NCBI RefSeq assembly: GCF_921293095.1
Contig: NC_060248.1
Location: 13,968,744 to 14,032,743, forward strand
Length of the DNA stretch: 64,000 nt
Direction: 5' to 3'
Source: Ischnura elegans
Taxonomy: Eukaryota > Arthropoda > Insecta > Odonata > Coenagrionidae
Shown: one piece after another, positions 12,701 to 23,580 of the stretch
Layout of the letters: every line of letters starts with the position of its first letter
Numbering within the stretch: the first letter of the stretch is position 1
Made by a program: the position numbers and the translations under genes
Notes under the pieces: generated by a model
Databases searched by the model: none
What the model was told of the DNA's origin: nothing
What the model saw: the letters and a program-made list of their open reading frames with translations, nothing else

Positions 12701-15700
12701 GGATAAGGGTGCTGGACTTAGTGAAGGATGCCAGAGAGGTTGACGAGGAAGATCGGGGCCCACACACATTGAGGAGTGAATTAAAGTGAGCTGTAAAGGA
12801 CGTTAAGATGAACAAAGCACCTGGATCAGGCAATATAACAGAGAAATGATCGCAATACCAAAGAAAACGAGAGTTGAGAAATTTTAGGTCAAATTAAGAA
12901 AAAGTACAAAGGAAGAGCCATGAAGAAGTAAGCCGCATCAAATAGAGAGGGGTTGAGGGCTGCAGTGAGCCTATTACAGGATTGAACGATCAATGATGAT
13001 GATGATTTATTATAAAAGGTATTGGAAGAGGCAAGGGATTTCAGTTTCATGTTTGTGTTGCCACTCTGTAAATGTTAATGGCTCTTTTGTGTGCATTCTA
13101 GATGATGTCCTTGTCCGCATGATGGATGACCGAACTGCAGAGACTGTTCGTGTCCTACTCGGCCACCGTGGACCTGTTTACAGGGCATCGTTCAGCCCTG
13201 ATCGCACCTTGATGCTATCCTGTTCTGAAGACTCCAGCATTAGGTTATGGTCGCTGCAAACGTGGACGTGTTTAGTGTCTTATAGGTACATATTTACTTA
13301 CCTCAATACCCTCTGATTAAACCAACACTAGTATTGTCCTCTCTGATTTAATCCAAGGGACCTGAATTTTAAAAACTCGTTGACTTTTTCTAGCCTAGCA
13401 GTCCTGTGTAGTCCATACATGCATGTTCATAGGGTGGGCCGAAAAAATGTTTTTTTTTTCCTGAACAAATATGCCCTATGCAGGAAAGTTGCAAAATGAT
13501 ATCGGGATCTCGCACACAATTTTTTTTTCAAATCGGATAATATTAACCACAGCTGCCCGAGCTCGAAGCGAAGAAGAAGTATGATCCAACAGTAGGCTCT
13601 TCTTCTAGCTGCTGCTTAGAGGCATATCTGCACTCATGGGCCTTCTGCCTTCAATGGGAGCAGGTAAAGACAAAGTGAAGGAACATGGGGCAGCAACCGT
13701 TTGGGCCAACTACAGCTTGGGACTACGCTAGATGCCCTTTATTTTGAGGCCCTCCCAGTATGGTGTCTCAAACATTTGGCACGCCCTACTTCCAGGACTC
13801 AGGTCTGCTAATTTCTGGGCTTTCGCAACTTGAGCATTAGACTGAAGCCAGTGTCAGATGGAGCCACCTGGGAGCAGCACTCAGGTGGTGCCAATCCCAT
13901 CTTGTTCAACTTTAATTGTAAAACTCAATTCTGAAGTAATTTTAGAGTGCGGGATCGTGTAGCACATGGAATGGAGTGTGAGTGACTCAGCTTCTGGTTG
14001 CACTTCATTGGTTGCCATTCATAGTATAAACACACCAAGTAACTATGTAACTCCTTATTCCACAAATTTGCTATTTCCATCCAAAATTTGGATGAAAATA
14101 GCAAATTTGTGGAAGTTGGATGTGACCCACTGGTGGGTCTCACTGCACCAAACGCATTCAGTACAACACTGCAAGTTTTAAATATTTTGCCAAGATTCCA
14201 GAGTACAGTCATAAAATTAACAGATCAAAGTACAATAATGACTACTGCAGCACTATGATACGATAAATATTTTGCACTGGATTGGAACAAGAAAACTATA
14301 ATGGAGTTATTATTAATGTGCCTGAAGCAACTGCATTTCATTTTTATGCTTAGGTTGGGTGTTTTTCAATTTATCTCCAACAACTCGAAATGACTTTTCA
14401 AAGATACATTTCGGTATTTTGAGTAGTAGATATGTTATGATGAGAATCTGAAGTCTTTGGAGGCATTCTGATTCAAAAATTCCACTGAGGAAAAATCATT
14501 TGCCTTCGCTAGGAATGGAACCCGGCTCTTTCGAATCCCCACCAGGTGTTCTACCACTTGTACTACCAAGGTGTGTTCTGCCTGTGCGGAGTTTTGTTGT
14601 CCTAATAGGATAAGATGGTTTTTAATCAACTCGGCTGAATATTTGCTGCATTTTAATAAGGCCCTACTTATTCTGATGTTTCAGACTAGCATCTTCCACT
14701 TGTGAGTATTGAGGACTAAAAGATGCCCTTTTGATCCTTTCTTTCAGGGGTCATGTCTTTCCAATCTGGGACGTCAAGTTCTCTCCACATGGGCACTATT
14801 TTGCGTCGGCCGCGCATGACCGCACAGCAAGGCTGTGGAGCACTGACCATCACCAGCCACTTCGGATATTTGCAGGGCATTACTCAGACGTGGATGTAAG
14901 TTTGAATTGTTGTTAAGGAAAATAACTTCATTTTCATTGCAGATGAGTTTGAATCTGTTATGACATCACCAGTTGCAGGATTGATTTAACAACCAATTAG
15001 TTTTGTTTTTACTGATATATAATCCTAATTCACATAGTCCACACAATTCAGTGAAAATGTTGCTTATGCATTTAAGCTGTCTAATGTTTTGTTGAATTTT
15101 GAATGTTCATGGAGGAAAACTGTCGTTCAGGGATCAGATCGGATGAATGAAATTTCCAATGGGATCAATCAAATCATCAATGGGTTTATTCTCCAATTTT
15201 ATTTTAAGGCTGAAGCTCACGATCATTTTTTCCATCCCTTTGGAGGGACAGCTCCAGCAACATCTTCTGGGATGGAGGAAGAAATGACCATTTCGCCCAA
15301 TCATTGCTCGAGTGATGGGCATATTTCCATAACTGAAACCATCCTTCAGCCAATCAGAATGCAAGGATGCTAACAGCAATTGTAATGCCACACTTAGCAT
15401 TTGATTGAATGACAGTTGTAAATACGGAAAGTGGCAAAATAAGGTATGGAAAAATGGACGGTGGGACTCTTTTGATCTTTTTGATGATTTTGAAAGCTAT
15501 CACTGGGGCTATCACTCTGAGGGACACAATTAACGATCGTGTGATTCAGGCTTTACTTCAGGATGATTGGGGAAAAGTACAACAATAGAAAGACTTATAA
15601 TTTTCTCTCCTACTCCGAATACCATTCTATATTTGGGATCCGGTGCAGAAAGACTTAATCGGTGAACTTAATAAAATACAAAGGAAGGCTATGCGTTTCG

Positions 15701-18670
15701 TCAAAAACTGCTACGGGCATACAGACAGTGTTACCCAGATGTTAAGCGAATTAGGCTGGGAGCCGTTGGAGACTCGGAGGCTGCGTGCTAGTCTTAGATT
15801 GCTTGAACAATTAAGAATGGATATCTTTAAGAGTGACACATAGAACATAATATTAGAGCCACACTATATTTCCAGGTCCGATAGAAGTGATAAATTAAGA
15901 GAGATGTTTTGCCGAACGGATAGATATGCGAATTCGTTTTTGCCCCGAACCATAAAGGACTTTAATAAACGCTAGTCCCAACCTCGTTAGAGCCCTTCCT
16001 AAGTTGTTGCAATTACTTGTTGACTATTGCATGTTTTCTTGCTTTCCCAGGTGGTCCAGTTCCATCCCAATTCAAACTACATCGCCACAGGATCCAGCGA
16101 TCGTTCTGTTCGACTATGGGACTGTGTCTCAGGGAATCCTGTTCGACTAATGACTGGCCATAAGGTATAAATAATGATCATTTGCAAAATTTTAAGAGCT
16201 CCTTTATTCTGATGTCATCAGCCAACGATTTAACTTTTCATGTCTTGGCTGATATTTTTCATGAACAACTCTTTAAGTTCTGTTTTGGAGAATGTTTTTT
16301 TCTGAGTTAAAATAAATTAAAAAAGCCCATTCTATCGCAATTGTCTTCTGTCTGATTATTTAGTCATTAATTATGTGATAACATTTGCCTCTCCTATAAT
16401 CTGATCTGATATTTGCATGTTGCAGAGTGATCAGAAGGGAATGCACATTAACCTTTGTTTACTATCTGGATAAGGGGAGGATTTGTATTTTTTTGTATGC
16501 TTATTATTTCGATTATCCTGTAGAATCCATAGAGACAAGTATTTGCACCTGGAACTTAGGCTCGCCACCCAATGATGCTAGGGATATATCCAACGCAAGT
16601 GATATTTTTTTCTTAATGACTCCCAATTCCACTTCAGATGAGGAATTCAGCTTAAATTTAGCCTTTGATATGTGATTAAGTGACAGTATCAAATAATCAG
16701 ATATTCCTTTTCATTCCCTTTGAAAAATATTCATAATGCTCTGGATTGGTGACTTTTTTTGTTGAAACCAACGACCAGTGCTGTAACTGACTTCTCTTTT
16801 GCCTAGTTAGGTAATTGTCAGCAGCGCTTGCCAGTGTCAGTGTTGCTCCAGATTTAAAGTGAAACCTTCCATTTGATTACACTGCATCCAGCACAGGTGC
16901 TGCTACTGGCATAGCTGGGGTAATCATAGTGTTTTATTTTATGTACTAGTCTGGATTACCATTGAATTTTTTTCTTTATCTGACCCCTCAAATTGGTAAA
17001 TGCTACTCAGGTAAGTAAAATCCTCTTTTCCATATTCCCAAATATGATTATTTTTCTCTTTTGCTGCAGGCTCCCATATACTCTCTCTGTTTTTCGGTGG
17101 ATGGCCGATTCCTAGCCTCCGGTGGTGCCGATAAACTCATCCTCATCTGGGATCTCGCCCATGGACACTTGTTGGCGAGGCTCACGGGACACACATCTAC
17201 TGTCCATGCCCTTGCTTTCACCCGTGATGGAACTCTACTGGCCTCTGGTGAGAAGACTTTGTGAACTCAGTCTTGATTCAACGACGAATATTTTCCAAAA
17301 TGCTGGATGTAAAAAGCAACTTTTTCTTTTTGGCTGTCACTCTGCGGTATTCTAGGCATGCTAAAATTTCTCCAGTTCCCGGAAGTGATGACACATTTTT
17401 CATTTTTTTGTTAACTTCACAACCAAAACAAGACTACTAAAGCTCAAGGCTTACTAAAGACTTGTAGCAGCCCATTCCAGCCCTACTAAAGAATCGTGGC
17501 TCATAGAAGTCAAATGTGTGACCATTTTATTTGATTCTTGACTATAACTTTATTAATTAAAGATTAATTTTTTAGGTTAGTGATGCTTTTTAACATGATG
17601 CATTAATTTTTAAGCACCCCAAATGGAAATAGTATCACCTTATGTATGACTCTAACTTTCAGCTGATAAATGGGTGAACATCTAAATTTTCAGTAAGGGA
17701 TAAGTTTTTGTTGAATTTCTTGCATTTTCTGATGTTCTCGACAAGCTAATCATTTGAAAGAAGTTTTCAGCATTGAGTTTGAGATAGTCTCTTGTAGTTT
17801 AAGCCTTTTTTCACAGATCTCTATTTTTTATCCATAAATTTTATGCATAAACTTCAAGGCATACCTAGTTTAGGTTAACATAAACTCAGAACAGCTACAG
17901 GCATTGCGTTTTTGTGTATGGTGTTTTGATGGTGTACAATGCTGCCATCATACGTAGGTGTGGTCTGGTTTCCTTGCAAGTTCCATAGACATTCTTGATT
18001 TAACACGTTGCGTACGTATGGCGAGAATTCTCGTCATTTTTTTCCCGAACGTTCCGGACGGATGACGAAGATTCTCGTCATTTAGGCACGTCAACCTAAA
18101 CAATTTTAAAGCGTACAATACATACGTATTCGTTAGTACGTTTCCAGTTGTTGTTTGTTATTCATAATGAATTGATGCATCATAACGTTTGATTGGGTAA
18201 AGTTATATTCTAAACATTAGCTTTTTAACCATGTTTAAACCAAAGGCATATTTCCAATCTCAACGCCTCCACCCAGAATCAGCGTTCCTAGGAATTTAAA
18301 TATCCCGGTATGCAACGTGTTAATAAATGGTATGTACTAAGGTGGTCTGTTATGCAGGTGGTGGTGGATTTAGCTTAAGCTTCAATGGGTAATAAGTGTG
18401 GCATTGTTTTTTTTCCCTTCTTCCCACCCCATAGGTTCCCTTGATTGCTCCATCAAACTGTGGGACTTCACGCATCTCGTGGAGGATGTGTCCCTCGAGG
18501 ATGTCAATGTGTCGCACAATCCCGATGTGAGGGGGGCAGCCAGTGGAGGCAACAGCAATGGAGACCCGTACCTCTTGAGGTCGTACCCCACCAAGTCGAC
18601 CCCCATCATGTGCCTGCACCTCACGCGCAGGAACCTTCTCATGGCCGTGGGAATGTATCAGCAGTCTTGA
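6739..18670 (+). CDS. Taf5: TFIID subunit 5 (TAF5), complete 12-exon gene
   Basis: Encodes TAF5, a nuclear scaffold of the general transcription factor TFIID. Coding exons: 6739-6918, 7002-7190, 7484-7686, 7786-7985, 9156-9369, 9590-9709, 9898-10043, 13102-13285, 14748-14895, 16051-16164, 17070-17247, 18435-18670. Every intron is GT-AG, phases agree, and the sum is 2112 nt (703 aa), close to the ~700 aa of insect TAF5. Residues 46-77 form the LisH motif ([16 protein letters not shown]), ~90-258 the NTD2 dimerisation domain, 279-304 an acidic/glycine then lysine linker (PKKKKAKK), and ~369 to ~660 the WD40 propeller. Repeats end in VWSL, LWSL, LWST, LWDC, IWDL and LWDF. The C-terminus [16 protein letters not shown] is also typical. 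The start has a good context (AAAATGG). Exon 5 is unusually GC-rich and encodes five glycines. Function rests on family knowledge. Confidence 0.97.
8788..8825. repeat. Short tandem duplication in TAF5 intron 4
   Basis: The string TAATAGATGTGATGT occurs twice about 22 bases apart. The rest of intron 4 (7986-9155) is AT-rich and without recognisable features. Confidence 0.5.
11435..13005 (+). pseudogene. RTE-like LINE remnant in TAF5 intron 7
   Basis: Translation in shifting frames gives a degenerate endonuclease: [15 protein letters not shown] followed by [13 protein letters not shown], then [11 protein letters not shown], as in the apurinic endonucleases of RTE-type and related LINEs. Further on, [12 protein letters not shown] near 12820 matches the start of the reverse transcriptase domain (KAPG motif). 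Many stops and frameshifts make it dead. It ends in a short ATGATGATGATG tail (12993-13005), the usual 3' end of RTE elements. The moderately GC-rich 11140-11434 may be its 5' leader. Most of the reverse transcriptase is missing. It lies in the sense orientation, 97 bases before TAF5 exon 8. Confidence 0.75.
13286..14059. other. TAF5 intron 8, unassigned left part
   Basis: Non-coding intron sequence between exon 8 and the hairpin at 14060. A T-run follows AGGGTGGGCCG near 13435, which could be one end of a DNA transposon, but I could not find a matching second end. Confidence 0.4.
14060..14112. repeat. 26-bp-arm hairpin in TAF5 intron 8
   Basis: Two 26-base arms, beginning CCACAAATTTGCTATTT and ending in the reverse complement, are separated by one base and differ at one position. 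Transcribed as part of the intron this gives a very stable stem. It may be the core of a foldback transposon or could feed small-RNA pathways; neither is shown by the sequence. Confidence 0.8.
14490..14600 (-). mobile_element. tRNA-derived SINE head in TAF5 intron 8
   Basis: The minus strand reads TGGTAGTACAAGTGGTAGA, like a tRNA A box, and 30-40 bases later GGGTTCCATTCC, like a B box. The stems of a functional tRNA do not form. Similar heads occur at 26952, 46270, 52190 and 56130. Body boundaries are uncertain. Confidence 0.6.
15628..15975 (+). pseudogene. CR1/jockey-like LINE, C-terminal fragment
   Basis: Translates to the region after the reverse transcriptase core: [20 protein letters not shown], then RFVKNCYG and [20 protein letters not shown], a stop, and [16 protein letters not shown]...Q.KA.RFV...Y and LGW..L..RR..ARL are standard in the C-terminal tail of CR1 and jockey-type LINE proteins. 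One in-frame TAG interrupts it, and the catalytic domain is absent. It lies in the sense orientation in TAF5 intron 9. Related fragments lie at 25440-25640 and 44763-44877. Confidence 0.8.
16165..17069. other. TAF5 intron 10
   Basis: 905 bases between exons 10 and 11, AT-rich, with no repeat or coding signature that I recognise. The 82-codon open frame at 16427 is intronic and unlike any known protein. Confidence 0.6.
18004..18319. mobile_element. piggyBac-type MITE in TAF5 intron 11
   Basis: The 316-bp element begins CACGTTGCGTACGTATGG and ends CCGGTATGCAACGTG, and is flanked by TTAA on both sides (18000-18003, 18320-18323). A TTAA target duplication is the hallmark of piggyBac-family transposition. 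Close to the left end the string ATTCTCGTCATTT is repeated. It has no coding capacity. It lies 115 bases before TAF5 exon 12 without disturbing the splice sites. Confidence 0.8.
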
Positions 18671-19465
18671 TGTGGTGACCTTGTGGACCAAATGAGTGTA
18701 ATTCCCCACGTAGGGATCAACAAGCGACCAATTGGAATGTAACGGACACATTTCGACATTCTGCCTGAAAGGGTCTTTGCTCTAATGGGAGAGCTGTGAA
18801 GTCTTCCCGTGCAAATCAACTGCGCCATTCGATGAAATTACTTGTGAACCACTTACAGAAGTTCGATGTTGTATTTCCTGGGGCTGGACTGGTGTATTGA
18901 AGCGTTTGTGGTGTTATTCGAAGTGAAGGTTAAGGACATAGGTTTGGGTGCATAAAATGCAGCATACAATCCCTTTTCATATACCAAATAGTGTGTCATT
19001 GCCAATGTGATGCTTATATTTTCTACTGACTGCCAAGAGTTGAGTGATTTTGATAATGTACAGTTTGGAAAAAACTTGTAAATATATACCCACTGGTATG
19101 AATGTATTCACATGATTGGACTTGATGAGGCTGCACATCTCCCGCTGTGTTGAGTGCAAAAGTTATTTTCTCCAAGTTCCTATTAAGATCTGGAGTGAAA
19201 GTATTCCACAGGAAACTTCATGAGTGACAAAAGTGCTGATTACTTAAAAGCTGAAAATGCTTGTAAATCTTTCAGATCTGAATGATTTGTGGCTTGTGTA
19301 CATTCATGTGATGTGAGAATGAGTAAAACCATCCCTTAACAATTGCATTTTCATTCACTGATAGTTGGTTATAAGAAGAAGTATTAGTTTCACGAGACAT
19401 TGATGATGAACCAAAACATTTGTCTAATTTTGCATTTAAAAAATAAAGATTTCAAGGACCAACCA
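18671..19465 (+). other. Probable TAF5 3' untranslated region with poly(A) signal
   Basis: The first canonical AATAAA after the TAF5 stop is at 19442-19447, giving a predicted 3' UTR of about 0.8 kb. The end is inferred. No other gene starts before the convergent C10 gene. Confidence 0.55.
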
Positions 19466-20361
19466 AGGAAATTAAATAGGAAGTAGGATAAATGTCCTTG
19501 CTGATAAATAACCCAAGCTTTCCCTTAGCATGGTACAGTTCTAATAGAAAAGTATCATCAAAATATCTCCATCATGGCATTGCCATCAATATCCTTCCAA
19601 TTTGTCATACCACACAATCAATCAAGGGAGGTATGCTTCAGGTAGTGGCCATGTCCATATTTGACACATGAATATTTAAACAGGTGAACAATCATTTAGC
19701 TAAGAATTCAATCCAGAGGAAAAAATAAACTCAAAGATCAATTATAGTATAAAATTTGCCTCTCTTGAATTACATCACTATGGAAGGCAACTGAGTAAAT
19801 CACAGTATCTATTACTTCTTACGAGTTCGGGCAGATGGAAATCTAAGGAACCAAGTCAAAAACTGACTTTACTTCTGTGCAATAGATACATAAAACTAAA
19901 TCTAAAGGTTCAATTTGTAAGAATTGAATGACTACATCTTTAAAAAATTTAATTCCCAGCCTTTATAGGAAAAATCTCCTTTCTTACAAGCATGGTGTAT
20001 CCTTCATTAAATGGTACAGAAATCATACTTTTAAATTGAGAACTGTAAGAAACCATTTTTCAGGAGCGGTAAGACTTGGCAGTCAACTAATAAATAAACA
20101 ACTTAGGAATACTAATACAATGTTATAAAAATATAGGAATGAAATACATTAAACAGGCAAAATTTGAGCCATCAATCAAATAAATAGTTATTATAACTTT
20201 CACGGCTCCAATCTCATGTATACGTCAAGCGATCCTCAGCCAAAATAAGAGCCTCAAGAACCGATACCCTCGAGGAAAGAGCCTTGTGTAAAAATCTCAA
20301 AAGCTAAGCAGGTAGGATTCCAAGAAGCACGAACTTAAGTTAGTTAAATCAGTGGAGTTGT
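19466..20361. other. Intergenic region between convergent TAF5 and C10
   Basis: AT-rich, with no coding signature. It must contain the 3' UTR and cleavage site of the minus-strand C10 gene, but I cannot place them; an ATTAAA on the minus strand near 19940 is one candidate. Confidence 0.45.
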
Positions 20362-20933
20362 TCAGGGCGAAGATGCTTCAGTCGGTATCGTGATTGGGGG
20401 GAGAAAATGCGATCGAACTTTGGTGTGCAGCAAGGCTAAGTCTTGATCTTCTTTCTCGAGGGTTCGAATGATCTGAGCGAATTGCACAATACCTGAAATA
20501 CAGGGAAAATGATAATAAGACCGCAGAACGGATTCATGACTCACTTCAAGTGATGATGATAATGAACGCAATACACAGCATCGCAAGGATCTTATTTAGA
20601 GACGGGGTTTGTCACTTAATTAATAGACGAACGCCTCACCTTCGCGTCCCTCAGCAAAACCATATTTCTGAATTACTTCCATCTGTATCTGGGTGATTAT
20701 GGGAAATACAAACTGCATCATTTTCAACATGTCATTCCCCGCGTTCTCTTTCGCTTCATCAACCTTGGGGAGATTCTCCGGAGAGTTTATCGCTTCCAAA
20801 ACATCATTCAACGCGGCTTAAAGAAAAAGACCACTCAATAAATAATACACCTCTTTCAAAAATAGCATTAACCCCTTCAATTTTGAAATAGCATACCTTT
20901 CGCGCGTTCAACGGTAAAGTCGGAGGTAGACAT
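20362..20933 (-). CDS. Protein C10 (C12orf57) family, complete 3-exon gene
   Basis: On the minus strand the coding exons are 20933-20897, 20816-20640 and 20492-20362, all with GT-AG introns (80 and 147 bases). They join in frame to 345 nt, 114 aa. The protein contains SPENLPKVDEAKENAGNDML, KMMQFVFPIITQIQMEVIQK, YGFAEGREG and, near the end, HFLPPITIP. These match the vertebrate C10/C12orf57 family in order, spacing and length (human about 126 aa). The family is a small, mostly helical protein whose biochemical role is poorly known; in humans its loss affects brain and eye development. The gene is transcribed towards TAF5 with about 0.9 kb between the predicted TAF5 end and the C10 stop. Identification is strong, function is not established. 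Confidence 0.95.
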
Positions 20934-21700
20934 GGAGCTGCTGTTGTTAAAATCCACTTGAAAATATTGTTCACAGGCACGAAACAGTAATCATTTTACA
21001 TTTATATGATAGTTTTTCCCGTGTTTACGGTTTTATTTAATGAGGACTGGTGGAGTGGGAGTAGCCTTGCGCATATGATAGTGCAATTGTTCTCATCAAT
21101 GTCAATTTCCATTAAGAATTTCAGTAACTATTAATTACACTTGAAATCATCACCCTACAAAAATTTCCTGTTTAAAATTTGAAATTAAAATGAAAAAATA
21201 TGCTTAGCAAGTTGAAAATTTCTCATTCAACAAAGTTTTCCAGCTTATGACAATTTTGTCGCAAGCTAGTGCTTTGCGTTACTGCCTAAAGATGGCAGAT
21301 AGTTATCCGATTCGGTCGCCGTCGCGTCGCAGCTCCCAGTTTCTCTCGACTGGTAGGCGTTTACCTATGTTGGAATTTAAAATCATCTAAAATGAGGCAA
21401 CGATTGAATTGGTGGTAAAATTTCTCGCGGTGACAAGATGAGATCAATGTTCTTGAGTTGACAATTTAAAACAACGTATCCGCACAGTAGTAAAGTTCAT
21501 TTTTATCCAATAAATCAATCAATAAAAATACAAAAGAACACTTATTATTTTGTACTTAGGGAATTTATAAAGCGCATATTTCGTAAAACAAAAGTTCTCT
21601 CTCCCTCTCTCTGAATGTGGCCGAGAAGGAATAAATTTCAAAATTTTTTATTGGAATGTCAGTGAGACAAAATCATATACGACACGCCATATCACTGCAT
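20934..21700. other. C10 upstream region, no further gene seen
   Basis: The first ~100 bases on the minus strand upstream of the C10 start should hold its 5' UTR and promoter; I see no TATA box. A CpG-rich spot lies near 21300-21350. Beyond that the sequence is AT-rich and without features. Confidence 0.5.
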
Positions 21701-21858
21701 TGTTTTTTAAGTGAAAACTTCTCCAGCGGCGTTAAGCACTTTTTCGGTTTGGGAAAAAGCATAGATTTCGCGTGAGCGTCACCGACCCGACACCGCGATC
21801 GCTACAGCGAGATATAAATTTCGCTCTTAAAATTCGTCTCTTACTTGTTAGTATCACA

Positions 21859-21926
21859 TACTCGGTAGTAAAGTGGTCAGTATCCCCGCCTCTCGGGAGA
21901 CCGGGGTTCGATTCCCTGCCGGGGAG
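21859..21926 (+). pseudogene. tRNA-Asp-like pseudogene or SINE head
   Basis: The sequence CGGTAGTAAAGTGGTCAG, followed by the T arm CCGGGGTTCGATTCCCTG and an acceptor-like CCGGGGA, closely follows eukaryotic tRNA-Asp. The anticodon arm is about four bases short (CCCGCCTCTCGGG), so the GTC anticodon is missing and it cannot be functional. It is probably a pseudogene or the head of a SINE. Confidence 0.75.
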
Positions 21927-22347
21927 GATTCTTTTCTCTATCTCATACAATTTAAAAAATTTTACAATGGATATTTCAACTTCGCAGGCTGACTAGGTAT
22001 AGCAAATAAACTTTGTTAATACATAGACTGCTAAAGTCTTTTTGTTTAAAACATATTAAAATTGAAAATAAAACTCTATAGTGTATATTGTATAAGTTCA
22101 TTAAATATAAAGAGCTCGTGCATGAACGTGCAGAAGTACGTAGAATGTACGTATATATAAGATTCATCTTTTTCGTGAATCGTGCGCATATTCTTTCTGC
22201 TCTCAAATTTGAAATGGAATTAGAACTTTGTTTAAATATTGCAACATGAACTTTTTGAAGTAAAAACTTCTTTAGCTGCGTTAAGCACTTTTTCGGCATG
22301 GGGAAAAAGCATAGAATTCGCGTGAGCGTCACCGACCCGGCATGCCA

Positions 22348-22396
22348 CTTTTGTCCACTTAAAGTGGGGCCAAACCCCACTTTAAGTGGACAAAAG
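22348..22396. repeat. Perfect 22-bp-arm hairpin
   Basis: The arm beginning CTTTTGTCCACTTAAAG is followed after a five-base loop (CCAAA) by its exact reverse complement. A diverged form of the left arm occurs at about 23640, so this is probably the fused ends of an inverted-repeat element. It lies within the mosaic. Confidence 0.85.
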
Positions 22397-23580
22397 TCCA
22401 AAAATGAAAGTTTGGAATGGGGTTTTTCAAATATTAGGTTGGGTAATAGGATGTTTGAACTGCATAACAGTGTATTTCACGGGTTGGTATGTGTGCACCT
22501 TCGCGTATAAATGAGTGTCAAAGTGAGAGAAAAGCGAAGCACTGGTCCCGGAGTCGCAGACGCCTAAATGGACGGTCGATTTTAAACTATGATAACAGTA
22601 CACTGGTCCCTTTGATTTTATTTTTTTAACTTTCAATCAATTGGAATAAGTATTGAAAATATAACTTTGCTTTTACTATTTATATTTTGGAGAAAATAGC
22701 CCTGGAGAAATTCATTATCATGAATGGAACGTCGTTGATTTTTCACGATGAAAAGTTTTATTTAATTAGAGAAAAGTTATATAATCGGACGGAATCGTAA
22801 CGTGATTTTTAGATATATTATTAATTGAAGAATGAGCTAAATAATGTAAAAGAAATCAACTGCCATCGAGATGCAAAAAGAGTTTTATGATAAAAGATTA
22901 GCTATGCAAGACAAGCCGAAAGGGAATCCATCCGGCCGTAATGGCCGCATAGCAACGGGTAAACTATAATATAAACAGTGTCCATTAAGATATTATGATT
23001 TTGTAATCAATGAAATTTGCATGCATTATATATTTTGTCTGCTCATTGATACAAGCGGTAAAGTTTTCTATACAAGGGCTGAGATTTTTGAAATGTAGAG
23101 AGGCCATTCCTGAGGCTCCCACCCTGTCGTGAATGAAGTGCTCGAAAAGGTTATTTCCGTTCAACTGAGGTGTACTTATTCGATTCCGGTATGCCAATTT
23201 AGTCCTTTTTCACTCTCTACGCGCAATAAACCATATTCTATTGTATTTTATTTTTGAAAGTTAAAACTACCTCTTCAATGCAGTATTTTCTTTCTTTGTG
23301 TATTGGAAAATGGTACATGCAAACTTAGAGCAAATCTTTATTTTTCTATTAATCATGAAGGTTTTTTCAAAGATATAGCTAAATTAATTTTGCAAATTTT
23401 ATATCAGATTTTTTCTGACCACTAGGATTATTAACGTGAACTTTTTTATTTTTATTATTGCAAATTTTTATTTATAATCTATTTTTATAACTAATCAAGT
23501 TACTTTTCAAATTTTAAAAGTAATAAAAGTGAAAAAAATAAAAAAATCGAAAATATTGAAAACTTAATATTGGATTTCAT
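22397..23580. other. Interior of the mosaic, no recognised features
   Basis: AT-rich DNA with short open frames only. No tRNA, known transposon end or domain is recognisable. Confidence 0.45.

Noticed and set aside
21859-21926. Functional tRNA-Asp gene
   Set aside because: The anticodon loop is about four bases too short and the GTC anticodon is missing.
21732-21950. 72-codon minus-strand frame containing PGRESNPGLP
   Set aside because: This string is the known by-product of translating tRNA-like B-box sequence, not a protein motif.
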